49,329 nt of DNA from JANWLD01 sp036278875 (GCA_036278875.1 DASUKF010000004.1:1-49329); one strand, 5' to 3'; shown: positions 33,167-42,270, counted from the first letter of the stretch. Numbers and translations: made by a program. The notes: a model not told the origin generated them from the sequence alone.

Positions 33167-34234
33167 ATGAAGGTTCTGGGTATTGAAAGCAGTTGTGATG
33201 AAACCGCGGCAGCTGTAGTGGAAAACGGAGATAAACTCTTATCGAACGTTGTTGCGAGTTCCATAGATATGCACAAAGCTTACGGTGGAGTCGTACCCGA
33301 GATAGCCGCCAGAAGCCATATAGAATCAATCACTCCTGTAATCAGGCAGGCTTTAGCTGAAGCATCATGCAACTGGCAGGATATTGATGGCATCGCCGTA
33401 ACTTATGGTCCCGGCCTGGGCGGAAGCCTGCTGGTCGGCGTGCTCTCGGCGCGTACGCTGGCGATTTTGCATGATAAGCCGCTATATGGGGTCAACCATG
33501 TAAAAGCCCATGTATGCGCTGCCTTTATCACCCAGACAAGTAAAAACCTGGCCGGGAAATACGAACTAAGCCGTAAAAAACCGGATTTCCCTCTCCTGGC
33601 ACTGATAGTCAGTGGCGGTCATACCCAGCTGGTACTGTTTAAAAGCCATTCGGACTATGAGATACTCGGCCGCACCGCGGATGACGCCGTCGGCGAGGCT
33701 TATGACAAGGTCGCCAAGATGCTGGGTCTTCCCTACCCCGGCGGGCCCAGCGTGGAGAAGCTTGCCGTTAAAGGCGATCCGGGCAGATTCAAATTCCCCA
33801 AAGCCAGGACGGGCAATGAATACGGATTCAGCTATTCCGGGCTGAAAACCGCAGTGCTCAGGACTGCCCAGAGTGTCATCGGCGAAGATTATACCTTCCC
33901 TTCCCATATGATTTCCGAGCGGTTAAGCGAAGTCCAGAAAACTGATATAGCTGCCGGATTCTCCCGGGCGGCGCTTGATGTACTGGTCGAAAAGACTGAA
34001 AAAGCATACAAGGCCTGCCGGCCGGATAGCGTGGTGGTAGCCGGAGGCGTATCCGCCAGCCCGGCGCTCAGGAAAATGATGGCCGAAAGATTGCCTATAA
34101 AACCCTACTTTCCTGATATCAAGCTGTGTACGGACAACGGTGCGATGGTAGCCGTATCGGGCTACTATCAGGCAGTCGCCGGAGAAAAAACCGACCCCAG
34201 GATACTTGATATTGCGCCCAGCCTTTCTATGTAG
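33167..34234 (+). CDS. tsaD: tRNA N6-adenosine threonylcarbamoyltransferase TsaD
   Basis: Transfers the threonylcarbamoyl group to A37 of ANN-decoding tRNAs. Starts with MKVLGIESSCDETAAAVVE, then PEIAARSH, the metal-binding VNHVKAHVCA (HxxxH), VSGGHTQLV and GGVSASPALR, and the C-terminal CTDNGAMVA with the third metal ligand. 355 aa is normal. It is the first rightward gene after a long leftward block. Confidence 0.97.
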   Translation: MKVLGIESSCDETAAAVVENGDKLLSNVVASSIDMHKAYGGVVPEIAARSHIESITPVIRQALAEASCNWQDIDGIAVTYGPGLGGSLLVGVLSARTLAILHDKPLYGVNHVKAHVCAAFITQTSKNLAGKYELSRKKPDFPLLALIVSGGHTQLVLFKSHSDYEILGRTADDAVGEAYDKVAKMLGLPYPGGPSVEKLAVKGDPGRFKFPKARTGNEYGFSYSGLKTAVLRTAQSVIGEDYTFPSHMISERLSEVQKTDIAAGFSRAALDVLVEKTEKAYKACRPDSVVVAGGVSASPALRKMMAERLPIKPYFPDIKLCTDNGAMVAVSGYYQAVAGEKTDPRILDIAPSLSM

Positions 34235-34262
34235 TAGATAAATGGTCAAAAATATTTCCTTC

Positions 34263-34299
34263 AAGAACATAATTTGGGTTCACGTGAAAATATGTTCTT
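34263..34299. repeat. Inverted repeat with nested palindrome upstream of valS
   Basis: Perfect 9-bp arms AAGAACATA (34263-34271) and TATGTTCTT (34291-34299) separated by 19 nt that contain the palindrome TTCACGTGAA (34280-34289). It lies between tsaD and the valS promoter region (TATACT at 34333). It could be an operator, a weak terminator of tsaD or an RNA hairpin; no U-run follows. Confidence 0.6.
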
Positions 34300-34347
34300 A
34301 TATATAAACTTTATAGTGATTTACAGAGGTGATATACTAGCCTACTG

Positions 34348-36948
34348 ATGAAGTTACCGAAAACTTACGAACCGGGGGAATATGAGACCGACATCTATAA
34401 GATGTGGGAACAAAGCGGCGCCTTCAAAGCCGACCCCGAAGCCGATAAGCCACGGTTCTCTATAAGCATGCCGCCGCCCAATGAAACAGGCACTCTCAGC
34501 ATCGGACATGCGCTTTTTCTGACACTGCAGGACATCATGACCCGTCATGCCAGGCAGAAGGGAAAAGACGCCCTGTGGCTGCCGGGAACGGATCATGCCG
34601 CCATTGCCGTGAACGCCATCATGGAAAAGAAACTAAGCGAAGAGGGAACGGATAAACACCGGGTCGGACGCGATGAGTTCTTAAAGCGCACCAGAGAATT
34701 CGTAGGAAACAGCAGGGAAGTCATGACCGGGCAAATGCGGGCCATGGGGGCCAGCTGTGACTGGTCACGTCTGCGCTACACGCTCGACGACTCGTTGAAC
34801 CGCGCAGTCAGCGAGGTCTTCGTCCGTATGTACGAGGATGGGCTGATTTACAGGGGTAACCGTATAATCAACTGGGACCCGAACCTCCAGACGACCATAT
34901 CCGACGACGAAATCGCATATGAGGAAGAAACGGCCAAATTCTATACCTTCAAGTACGGCCCGTTCAGGATTGGCACGGCCCGCCCGGAAACCAAATTCGG
35001 CGACAAATACGTAGTTATGCATCCGGACGATAAACGATATGCCGATTACAAGCACGGTGATACTTTCGAAGCGGAGTGGATAAACGGTCCGGTTACCGCA
35101 ACCGTCATCAAGGATGAGGCGGTCGACCCGGAGTTTGGAACAGGGGTAATGACAATAACTCCGTGGCACGACCACACCGATTTTGAGATAGCGGAGCGGC
35201 ATAATCTGGACAGGGAACAGATAATCGATTTTGACGGCAAGCTGATGCCTATAGCCGGTGAATTCGCGGGGATGGAAATAAGTAAAGCCCGTCCTAAGAT
35301 TGCCGAAAAACTGGAACAAAAAGGCCTGCTGGCAAGCGTTGACGAAAATTACAGGCATAACATCGCGCTCAATGACAGGGGGAAAGGTGTAATCGAACCT
35401 CAGATAAAGCTGCAATGGTTCGTAGACGTCAACAAGCCGGCGGTTGAATGGAAAGGCAGGAAACGCAGCCTGAAAGAGGTAATGCAATCAGTTATCCGCG
35501 AGGGTGATATTAAGATTCTGCCAAAACACTTTGAAAAGACTTATTTCAACTGGGTGGACAATCTGCGCGACTGGTGCGTCAGCCGCCAGATATGGTGGGG
35601 GCATCAGATACCGGTCTGGTATAAAGACGGGGAAACATACGCAGGAACCTTGCCGCCGGAAGGGAAGGGCTGGAAACGCGACGAGGATACCCTGGATACC
35701 TGGTTCTCATCTGCGCTTTGGACCTGGAGCACCCTCATCGACCCGGAGCTGGCCAAAGATTATTCGCTTGATTTGTCCGAGCTGTTGGCAAGGAGCAGGG
35801 ACTTCCAGGCATACCACCCTACTACTGTTATGGAAACCGGCTGGGACATAATTTTTTTCTGGGTAGCACGGATGATTCTTTCGACTACTTACGCTACTGG
35901 CCAGATACCCTTTAAGACGGTCTATCTGCACGGTATGGTCAGGGCTGAGGACGGCAAAAAGATGAGCAAGAGCCGCCCGGAATCGATAATTGATCCGCTG
36001 CATGTCATACCCAAATACGGTACGGATGCCTTGCGTCTGGCGCTCGTCATGGGAGTTTCCCCCGGTAATGACCAGAACTGGGGCACGGCCAAGATTGAAA
36101 CCAACCGCAATTTCTGCAACAAGCTATGGAACGTCGCCCGCTACACCGAAAGCCACCTGGGTAAGACGAGCCTTGCAGGCAAGCCGGAGCCGAAGACATT
36201 GGCCGATCACTGGATAGCCGGCAAACTGGCTGCCACCATCGAAGATATTGATAAGGATATCGATAATTTCAATTTCAGCGGCGCTTATTATGACCTTTAC
36301 CACCTCATATGGGACGATGTGGCCGACTGGTATATAGAAGCAGGCAAGGAATCGCCCGACCCGCAGATGCTCGGTTATGTTCTGGCGACTATCCTAAAAC
36401 TTCTGCACCCGTTCGCGCCATTCGTCACCGAAACCATCTGGCAGACCCTGAACCCGGGTGACGAGTCTATGCTGATAAGCGCACCGTGGCCGGAGGCGCT
36501 AAGTTATGATGCCGGGGCAGGAAAGAAGTTCGAAGAAATCAAGGCTGTCATCGGCGAGGTGCGCCAGATAAAGACACTGTTGAATCTGAAGGGCGGGGAG
36601 CTGCGCTTCGAAGACTCCGAACTTATCTTTGACAATGCGGAGATAATTAAACGCCTGGCCAGGCTGGACGCTGTTTCGTCCGTCGGCGGAGGCAGAGGGT
36701 TGGCATTGACCCAGACCAAGCAGAAATGCTGGCTGGACATAGATGAATCTGCCGCGCGCAAGCTGGTTTCATCGCTTAAGCTCAAGGTTAAAGAACTGCA
36801 GAAATCCATCAATCTGCTGAACGACAGGCTCGATAACCCGGGCTATGTGAAGAACGCGCCGAAAAAACTTGTCGAAGAGTCCAAAGTACAGCTGAAAGAA
36901 GCCGAGGAAGAGCAGTTCAAAATCAAAGACCTAATAGACAGACTTTAG
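34348..36948 (+). CDS. valS: Valyl-tRNA synthetase
   Basis: Charges tRNA-Val and edits mischarged threonine. Motifs: PPPNETGTLSIGHA (HIGH), LWLPGTDHAAIAV, the CP1 editing domain (around residues 190-330), KKMSKSRPESIIDP (KMSKS) and a C-terminal coiled coil (VEESKVQLKEAEEEQFKIKD) typical of ValS rather than IleS. 866 aa. TATACT (34333-34338) lies 9 nt before the ATG, so the leader is only a few nucleotides. Confidence 0.96.
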   Translation: MKLPKTYEPGEYETDIYKMWEQSGAFKADPEADKPRFSISMPPPNETGTLSIGHALFLTLQDIMTRHARQKGKDALWLPGTDHAAIAVNAIMEKKLSEEGTDKHRVGRDEFLKRTREFVGNSREVMTGQMRAMGASCDWSRLRYTLDDSLNRAVSEVFVRMYEDGLIYRGNRIINWDPNLQTTISDDEIAYEEETAKFYTFKYGPFRIGTARPETKFGDKYVVMHPDDKRYADYKHGDTFEAEWINGPVTATVIKDEAVDPEFGTGVMTITPWHDHTDFEIAERHNLDREQIIDFDGKLMPIAGEFAGMEISKARPKIAEKLEQKGLLASVDENYRHNIALNDRGKGVIEPQIKLQWFVDVNKPAVEWKGRKRSLKEVMQSVIREGDIKILPKHFEKTYFNWVDNLRDWCVSRQIWWGHQIPVWYKDGETYAGTLPPEGKGWKRDEDTLDTWFSSALWTWSTLIDPELAKDYSLDLSELLARSRDFQAYHPTTVMETGWDIIFFWVARMILSTTYATGQIPFKTVYLHGMVRAEDGKKMSKSRPESIIDPLHVIPKYGTDALRLALVMGVSPGNDQNWGTAKIETNRNFCNKLWNVARYTESHLGKTSLAGKPEPKTLADHWIAGKLAATIEDIDKDIDNFNFSGAYYDLYHLIWDDVADWYIEAGKESPDPQMLGYVLATILKLLHPFAPFVTETIWQTLNPGDESMLISAPWPEALSYDAGAGKKFEEIKAVIGEVRQIKTLLNLKGGELRFEDSELIFDNAEIIKRLARLDAVSSVGGGRGLALTQTKQKCWLDIDESAARKLVSSLKLKVKELQKSINLLNDRLDNPGYVKNAPKKLVEESKVQLKEAEEEQFKIKDLIDRL

Positions 36949-36972
36949 CGATTGTTGAACCGGCCAAGTGCA

Positions 36973-36999
36973 GGAAGTGATATCATTCTTATCACTTCC
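36973..36999. repeat. Hairpin between convergent genes
   Basis: GGAAGTGATA and TATCACTTCC form a perfect 10-bp stem with a 7-nt loop, in the 88-nt gap between valS and the convergent XRE-HAD gene. Position suggests a shared terminator or mRNA 3' stabiliser; there is no clear U-run on either strand. Confidence 0.65.
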
Positions 37000-37036
37000 G
37001 AAACGCTCACCTGAAAGATAATCTGGTAGGTTTCCC

Positions 37037-37876
37037 TTAAAATTCCAGAGTTTTTTTGATGCGCTCGACCGATTCTTCGGCGTCGTTGTCGTCGAACCAA
37101 AGCACATGCCAGCCCAGACGGGCGGCGGCCATAAGATTAGACCGGGAGTCATCCACCAGCAGCAGCGATTCAGACTTCAGCCCGGTCTTTTCAGCAGCCA
37201 GCTGATATATCTCCGGCTCCGGTTTGATATAGCCCGTCTGGGAAGAATCGATTATAACGTCGTATCCGACATCCGGTAGCAGGCCTTTGTCGAACAGCGC
37301 CTGGATAAGTCCGGGCATGTTGTTGCTGAACAAACCTACCCGGTAATGCTCGGCCGCCCATTTTATTAGACCGCTTGTAGCATCTATCTTCTCTACTGCG
37401 ATAAGATAATATTCGGCCCAGTCTACCTCAGGCAACCCGAATTTTTCCGCTAAAAGCTGGTTGAAGTCGCCGAGCGACATATCGCCCCTGCAAACCAGGT
37501 CGTTGTACTGCCAGAAGCTGGTTTCCACCACGTCCATGGGCACGCCGGTACTCTCCGATATCAGGCTGAACGTCCTATGGAAGAAGCGGACCAAGCTGCC
37601 GTTGATGTCGAAGAATATGAACTGTACGCCGCTTTTGGAGCGTTTTTTAGCCGGTCCGTGGGCCGCGGGCGGTTTGTTACCCAAAAGCTCGTCTACGGAC
37701 CTATTCAGCGCTTCTGCGATGGTCTGAATGGTAAATACCGAGGGTGATTTTATGGCTCCGCGCTCTATCTTGGCCAGGGTCGAATAACTTAGCCCGGAAT
37801 TTTGGCAAAGCTGCTGCTGGGTATATCCGGCAGCCTTCCTGGCTTCTTGAATACGCAGGCCTAAGCCTTTTTCCAT
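37037..37876 (-). CDS. XRE-family HTH fused to a HAD-like hydrolase domain
   Basis: 279 aa. Residues 1-66 are a Cro/CI-type HTH (IQEARKAAGYTQQQLCQNSG, LSYSTLAKIERG, TIAEALNRSVDELLG). Residues about 80-275 form a HAD subfamily IA domain: motif 1 FFDINGSLV, motif 2 GLFSNN, Lys in YIKPEPEIY and motif 4 LLVDDSRSNLMAA. Motif 1 reads DIN instead of the usual DxD, so the general acid is Asn and catalysis may be impaired; the domain may sense a phosphorylated ligand. Regulator function is inference. It stands alone, convergent with valS. Confidence 0.85.
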   Translation of the reverse strand: MEKGLGLRIQEARKAAGYTQQQLCQNSGLSYSTLAKIERGAIKSPSVFTIQTIAEALNRSVDELLGNKPPAAHGPAKKRSKSGVQFIFFDINGSLVRFFHRTFSLISESTGVPMDVVETSFWQYNDLVCRGDMSLGDFNQLLAEKFGLPEVDWAEYYLIAVEKIDATSGLIKWAAEHYRVGLFSNNMPGLIQALFDKGLLPDVGYDVIIDSSQTGYIKPEPEIYQLAAEKTGLKSESLLLVDDSRSNLMAAARLGWHVLWFDDNDAEESVERIKKTLEF

Positions 37877-37952
37877 TTTTCGCCCACACCTTTCTGAAAT
37901 CTAACCATATATTACCAGCAAGCGACGGTGCTGTGAAGAAATATTCCAGATG

Positions 37953-38138
37953 TTATTTCTGCAAAATGGAGTCGGTGATGCTCAGTATGGTCAGAACCAC
38001 GATGAAGACTATTATCGCCGTGGCGCCGGCTATGGTCAGGGAATTCTGCGTGTTGTTGCCCGTTTGGCGCATAGCCTTGCTATAGACCCAGGTGGATATG
38101 CTTGCGGCGGCGAGCAATGCTATTACAAAAGGCGGCAT
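37953..38138 (-). CDS. Small two-helix membrane protein
   Basis: 61 aa with two hydrophobic segments (PPFVIALLAAASISTWVY and AGATAIIVFIVVLTILSIT) joined by KAMRQTGNNTQNSL. I associate the YSK-MR-TGNNTQ pattern with a small conserved Saccharibacteria membrane protein of unknown function. The ORF is supported by this pattern and by filling an otherwise empty 320-bp gap. The rest of the gap (37877-37952 and 38139-38197) holds only promoter-like A/T-rich stretches. Confidence 0.65.
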   Translation of the reverse strand: MPPFVIALLAAASISTWVYSKAMRQTGNNTQNSLTIAGATAIIVFIVVLTILSITDSILQK

Positions 38139-38197
38139 AGCCTGATTATACTGCTTATACAGGCAAAAACTAAAGCGCGCGCTATAATAATGGGGAA

Positions 38198-39244
38198 GTG
38201 GCTATAAAGAAAATTTTCCGGGGACTAGCTCTGTATTTCTTGAGTGCGGGCCTGTTCTTCATGCTCCTTACGCTGGCATATTTCATAGCCTTCACACAGG
38301 TAACGGCCAAGCCGGATACGGTGAAAGATATTCTTAGAGGCAGCGGCATTTACCGGAAGGTCCCGTCGGTAGTCTATGACCAATCAGTCCGTTCAAACTC
38401 AAACTCCAAAGCGGACATACCGCTCAAAAGTCCTATCGTACGCTCAGCGGCGATGGACGCCTTCACTCCCGAATTCGTACAGAACAACATAGAAAACGCC
38501 ATAGACGGCGTTTACGGCTGGCTGCAGGGTGATAAAAGCCAGCCGGAGTTCAAGATTGAAACGGGCAGTGTCAGGAAACGGTTCGCCGATTCTTTGAGCC
38601 GCAGGGTGGCCACAAGGCTTAAGAAGCTGCCGGTGTGCACCGCCGGTCAGATGCAGACACCATCGCAAATCAATCCGTACACGGCAGCCTGTCTGCCGGC
38701 AGGGACAGATGCGGACGCCTACGCCCGGGATATCCGCCAGGCGGCTGGCAGTAAGAAATTTATAAAGGATATAGATTTCTCGCCGTCCAGCCTGAAAGAC
38801 CCGGGCGGCAACCAGTTGGTCGGCAATGCATCCAAACTGCCCGAGGCTTATCAGGCCGCACTGAACCTGCCTTATATATTGGCCGGGCTGGCTCTAGTCC
38901 TGGGGGCGGCCGTGGTGTACGTCAGCCGCACGCGTTCCGACGGCTTCAAGAAATTATCGCTTACACTGGGTGTAGCCGGTATATTTGCCCTGATGATACC
39001 GTTCGGTTTCAGGACAGTTACCGATACCTATCTGAAGTCAGCTTCCAATAGTACGGTAGTTACGGAACTGGCCGGTCCCGTACTAAAAGAATTTAATAAA
39101 AACACCGCCAAAGTTTATTATGTAACCGGAGGCGCATATCTGGTGCTGTCAGTCGCCGCCTTTTATGTACATATGCGGATAGAAGGCATAGACCCGAAAT
39201 CCATTAACTGGAAAAGGAAAGCCGACAAGGTGAAAAAGAAATGA
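38198..39244 (+). CDS. Multi-pass membrane protein of unknown function
   Basis: 348 aa. One N-terminal membrane segment (about residues 9-34), a 190-residue external region containing two Cys (VCTAG and AACLP) and three further C-terminal membrane segments, then a Lys-rich tail. It starts at a GTG at 38198; TATAAT (38183-38188) is 9 nt upstream, so the leader is very short. Its stop overlaps the aroB start (ATGA), so the two are one transcript, although no link to aromatic synthesis is apparent. Confidence 0.78.
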   Translation: MAIKKIFRGLALYFLSAGLFFMLLTLAYFIAFTQVTAKPDTVKDILRGSGIYRKVPSVVYDQSVRSNSNSKADIPLKSPIVRSAAMDAFTPEFVQNNIENAIDGVYGWLQGDKSQPEFKIETGSVRKRFADSLSRRVATRLKKLPVCTAGQMQTPSQINPYTAACLPAGTDADAYARDIRQAAGSKKFIKDIDFSPSSLKDPGGNQLVGNASKLPEAYQAALNLPYILAGLALVLGAAVVYVSRTRSDGFKKLSLTLGVAGIFALMIPFGFRTVTDTYLKSASNSTVVTELAGPVLKEFNKNTAKVYYVTGGAYLVLSVAAFYVHMRIEGIDPKSINWKRKADKVKKK

Positions 39245-40317
39245 AATACTCATTGAATAATCAGGCCAAGGATACTCCGACCGAGATAACCATCGGGCGG
39301 GGAGCGCTGGATGAGGCAGGCCGCCTGGCAGGCGGCTATAGCAAGGTCGTGGTAATAACCGATGAAGCCACTGCTAAGAATTGCCTGAATATACTTAAAG
39401 ACCGTCTGGGGATAGAGTCCGACGTAGTCGTATTGCCCGGCGGGGAAGAAGATAAGAACCTGGATCTCGCTGGAGCCGTCCTGCGCAGGCTTAAAGACTG
39501 CGGCCTTGACCGCAAGAGCCTTGTAATAGGCCTCGGCGGGGGCATCATAAATGATATCTCCGGTTTCGTAGCCAGTATATATATGCGCGGTATCGAGTGG
39601 ATAATGATACCGACTACTTTGACGGCTCAGGCTGACGCGGCTATAGGCGGTAAGACAGGAGTAAATCTTGAAGGGTTCAAGAATATGGTCGGCAGTTTCT
39701 GGCCGGCGAAAGCGGTACTCATAGACCCCGGTTTCTTAGATACCCTGCCTAAAGACCATGCCAGGAACGGCCTGGCAGAGATAATCAAGATGGGATTTAT
39801 CTTTGACGAAAAGATACTGGAGCATGTCGCAAAGATGAAACCTGGCAAGATACTCGGCACGGAGCTGGATGCGGCCTCGGAGCTGGCTGCAAAGGCCAAG
39901 ATAGATATCGTTGCTAAGGACACCTATGAGTCAGGGGAACGTAAATTATTGAATTTCGGCCATACCGTCGGGCATGCCCTGGAAGCTATATCTCATACTA
40001 CCGACAAACCCCTGCTCCACGGCGAGGCGATATCCATAGGCATGATCGCCGAAGCCAGGCTGGCCGAGTCTGAAGGTATCTGCGAACCGGGGCTGGCGGA
40101 CACCGTATCGGGGACTCTCGGACGCTTCAGCCTCCCCCTGTCCTACGACAAGGCCGAATTAAACGATGTACTGTTTAAGATTTCGGCCGACAAGAAGAAC
40201 GTAGGCGATAATATTCTGTGGACGCTTCCGACCGAAGCCGGCAAGGGTATATTCGACCATGTAGCCAGTAAAACTAACATTGAAGCCGCCGTGCGCTCCG
40301 TCATCGCCAAGAAATGA
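39241..40317 (+). CDS. aroB: 3-dehydroquinate synthase family protein
   Basis: 358 aa. Predicted NAD-dependent cyclisation of DAHP to 3-dehydroquinate, second step of the shikimate pathway. Motifs: GGEEDKNL, VIGLGGGIINDISGFVASIYMRGI (NAD loop), IPTTLTAQADAAIGGKTGVNL, and the zinc ligands in GHTVGHALE and LLHGEAISIGM. The glycine-rich loop has Asn where GGGVIGD is usual, so a related sugar-phosphate cyclase is possible but less likely. No other shikimate genes are in the window. Confidence 0.88.
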   Translation: MKYSLNNQAKDTPTEITIGRGALDEAGRLAGGYSKVVVITDEATAKNCLNILKDRLGIESDVVVLPGGEEDKNLDLAGAVLRRLKDCGLDRKSLVIGLGGGIINDISGFVASIYMRGIEWIMIPTTLTAQADAAIGGKTGVNLEGFKNMVGSFWPAKAVLIDPGFLDTLPKDHARNGLAEIIKMGFIFDEKILEHVAKMKPGKILGTELDAASELAAKAKIDIVAKDTYESGERKLLNFGHTVGHALEAISHTTDKPLLHGEAISIGMIAEARLAESEGICEPGLADTVSGTLGRFSLPLSYDKAELNDVLFKISADKKNVGDNILWTLPTEAGKGIFDHVASKTNIEAAVRSVIAKK

Positions 40318-40320
40318 TTT

Positions 40321-40410
40321 TGGCGGAGAGAGAGGGATTCGAACCCTCGAAGACGTTGCCGCCTTACCGCTTTTCGAGAGCGGCCAGTTCAACCACTCCT
40401 GCATCTCTCC
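40321..40410 (-). tRNA. tRNA-Ser (anticodon CGA)
   Basis: 90 nt with encoded CCA. Acceptor GGAGAGA/TCTCTCC, anticodon stem CCGCT/AGCGG with loop CTCGAAA (anticodon CGA, reads UCG), a long variable arm (GGCGGCAACGTC) and T arm GGGTTCGAATCCC. The class II variable arm and anticodon identify Ser. Confidence 0.95.
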
Positions 40411-40440
40411 TTAACCATATTATAACTTGACCGGTATATA

Positions 40441-40469
40441 TTGATTATTTTACACAAATATGCTATAAT
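40441..40469 (+). promoter_or_regulatory. Leaderless promoter TTGATT-N17-TATAAT
   Basis: The -10 ends 6 nt before the second of two adjacent ATGs (40476). The transcript is expected to start on that ATG, which decides the start codon of the next gene. Confidence 0.72.
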
Positions 40470-40475
40470 AATATG

Positions 40476-40913
40476 ATGTTCGAAAAACTAAAACCGCGGC
40501 AAGAAGGCGGATGGCTATCACGCACTGCTCATAACCTGTGGGTCCAGGGGTTTCATGAAGAAGAGTCTAAAAAAGCTCCTGCTCCGCCCGAACCATTTAC
40601 CGCTATAGTCATAAAAGACGGCGAAGCCGGCTCCCGAACCTTTCGTGACGAAGATACGCACCTGGTCTTCTGCGAGGAAAAACCCGAGTATTCTTTTATC
40701 CTTCAGGTGGTGCTGGATGAGAAGGGTGACGTAGCTGTCGACGGGAACGGAGAGCCGCTGGATGCCGAATACATATTTGGGAATCCTGAACTGATGGCTG
40801 AAATGGCAGGGCTGGGGTTCCAGCCGGAATATGAGAGCGCTGAAGACGCGGCACACTTTTATAATCTGGCGCATCCGGCAGATGACTCAGAGTCCAACGT
40901 CCGTTATATCTGA
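40476..40913 (+). CDS. Small acidic protein of unknown function
   Basis: 145 aa, soluble, not recognised. It shows alternating beta-strand-like segments (FTAIVIKDG, HLVFCEEK, YSFILQVVLDEKGDVAV) and ends in a short helix. An ATG at 40473 is three bases upstream, but the promoter spacing favours 40476. It lies between the two tRNA-Ser genes as a single-gene unit. Confidence 0.72.
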   Translation: MFEKLKPRQEGGWLSRTAHNLWVQGFHEEESKKAPAPPEPFTAIVIKDGEAGSRTFRDEDTHLVFCEEKPEYSFILQVVLDEKGDVAVDGNGEPLDAEYIFGNPELMAEMAGLGFQPEYESAEDAAHFYNLAHPADDSESNVRYI

Positions 40914-40938
40914 AAACTTGGTATAATCTGTTAACTGA

Positions 40939-41028
40939 GGAGAGGTGTCCGAGCGGTTTAAGGAACTGGTCTTGAAAACCAGCAGGCCGGAAACGGTCTC
41001 GTGGGTTCGAATCCCACCCTCTCCGCCA
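40939..41028 (+). tRNA. tRNA-Ser (anticodon TGA)
   Basis: 90 nt with encoded CCA. Acceptor GGAGAGG/CCTCTCC, anticodon stem CTGGT/ACCAG with loop CTTGAAA (anticodon TGA, reads UCA), long variable arm and T arm GGGTTCGAATCCC. An extended -10 TGGTATAAT ends at 40927. Its 3' CCA is immediately followed by the stop codon of the convergent reductase gene. Confidence 0.96.
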
Positions 41029-42270
41029 TTAATAATCAACTATCCCGGCTTCCGGAGCATTGACCAAAGCCGACATAACACCTAGTGGCCTGGTGCCTTC
41101 CATCATTCGCTGATGAGCAACCGGTATATCTTCAAATGAAAAAGTTTCACCCAGGCAAGGGTCTATCTTGCTCGTCAGAATAAGTTCGTTGAACGCGTTT
41201 GCTTGTTCGTTGTTAGCAAAATGAGACCCCTGCAATCTTTTTTGTTTCATCCAAAATGGCCTTAGGTCTTCCGTAGCAGTAAAACCGGTAGTACCGGCAC
41301 AAATTACGACCATTCCACCGGCATCGCATACAAAACTGGAAGTAGGTATAGTGTCCTGGCCCGGATGTTCAAAAACTATTTTTGGGTTTACTCTTTCGCC
41401 AGCCGCTTCCCATATCGCCTCGCCGAACAGTTTGGCCTTTGCCAACCATTCGGAATACTCCGGACTATCTGTCCGCGGAGGAATTCCCCAATGGTCGAAG
41501 TCTCTGCGATTTATAGTTGCTTCGGCACCCAGGTTTTTGCAAAAATTACTGCCTTCTTCGTTTGAAACAACAGCAATAGCCTTGCCGCCGGCTTCGTTGA
41601 CAATCTGTATAGCCATGGAACCCAGCCCGCCGGCTCCGCCCCATATCAGCGCCACATCTCCCTTTTCAATAGTATGCGGCTTCCAGCCATGTAACATTCT
41701 GTATGCCGTCGCACCGACTAAAGTTGGGGCAGCTGCTTCTTCCCAAGTCAAGTTCTCTGCCTTGGGCATGCACTGGTGCGCTTGAACTTTCGTAAATTGG
41801 GCAAAGCTTCCCCAATTTGATTCGTAGCCCCATATTCTGAACGAAGGACTGAACATAGGATCAGCACCCGACCTCACTCCGGTGTCATTCTCGTCCCACT
41901 GACCGCAATGAACCACGACTTCATCCCCAACAGCTAGACCTTCGACTTCATCGCCTATTTTATAAACTATCCCTGAAGCATCGCTGCCGCCTATGTGAAA
42001 GCTTTCTTTTTCGCCCTGTTTCTGCCGGGCGGCGATAACATCTACAGGCTCGCCTTTTGCGGCCCAGACATTGTTATAGTTAATACCGGCCGCCATGACC
42101 ATTACCAGAGCTTCATTGGGCTCCAAATCCACGGGTGTATCAATTACTTCGGGGTGGATTGCAAGCTCAGGCTCGCCGAATCTTTCCGGCCGTATAACCT
42201 GCGCATGCATCTTAGGAGGAACTTCTCCTAGCGGCGGGACTTCACCTATCTCATATAGCTCTCTCGGCAT
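41029..42270 (-). CDS. Crotonyl-CoA carboxylase/reductase family protein
   Basis: 413 aa, medium-chain dehydrogenase/reductase fold. Family hallmarks: AAGINYNNVWAAKGEP, HIGGSDASGIVYKIGDEV, NWGSFAQFTKVQAHQCMPK, LVGATAYRMLHG, IWGGAGGLGSMAIQ (NADPH loop) and IVFEHPGQDT, the His of which corresponds to a carboxylation-site residue in characterised enzymes. Known members reduce and carboxylate crotonyl-CoA to ethylmalonyl-CoA or supply polyketide extenders. The ATG at 42270 is the correct start; an open frame to 42462 overlaps the protease gene. It appears metabolically isolated here, and its stop abuts a tRNA 3' end. Confidence 0.88.
   Translation of the reverse strand: MPRELYEIGEVPPLGEVPPKMHAQVIRPERFGEPELAIHPEVIDTPVDLEPNEALVMVMAAGINYNNVWAAKGEPVDVIAARQKQGEKESFHIGGSDASGIVYKIGDEVEGLAVGDEVVVHCGQWDENDTGVRSGADPMFSPSFRIWGYESNWGSFAQFTKVQAHQCMPKAENLTWEEAAAPTLVGATAYRMLHGWKPHTIEKGDVALIWGGAGGLGSMAIQIVNEAGGKAIAVVSNEEGSNFCKNLGAEATINRRDFDHWGIPPRTDSPEYSEWLAKAKLFGEAIWEAAGERVNPKIVFEHPGQDTIPTSSFVCDAGGMVVICAGTTGFTATEDLRPFWMKQKRLQGSHFANNEQANAFNELILTSKIDPCLGETFSFEDIPVAHQRMMEGTRPLGVMSALVNAPEAGIVDY

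Noticed and set aside
40939..42270. Integration of the reductase gene as a tRNA-targeted mobile element
   Set aside because: I found no second copy of the tRNA-Ser 3' end beyond the gene and no integrase; adjacency alone is not evidence.
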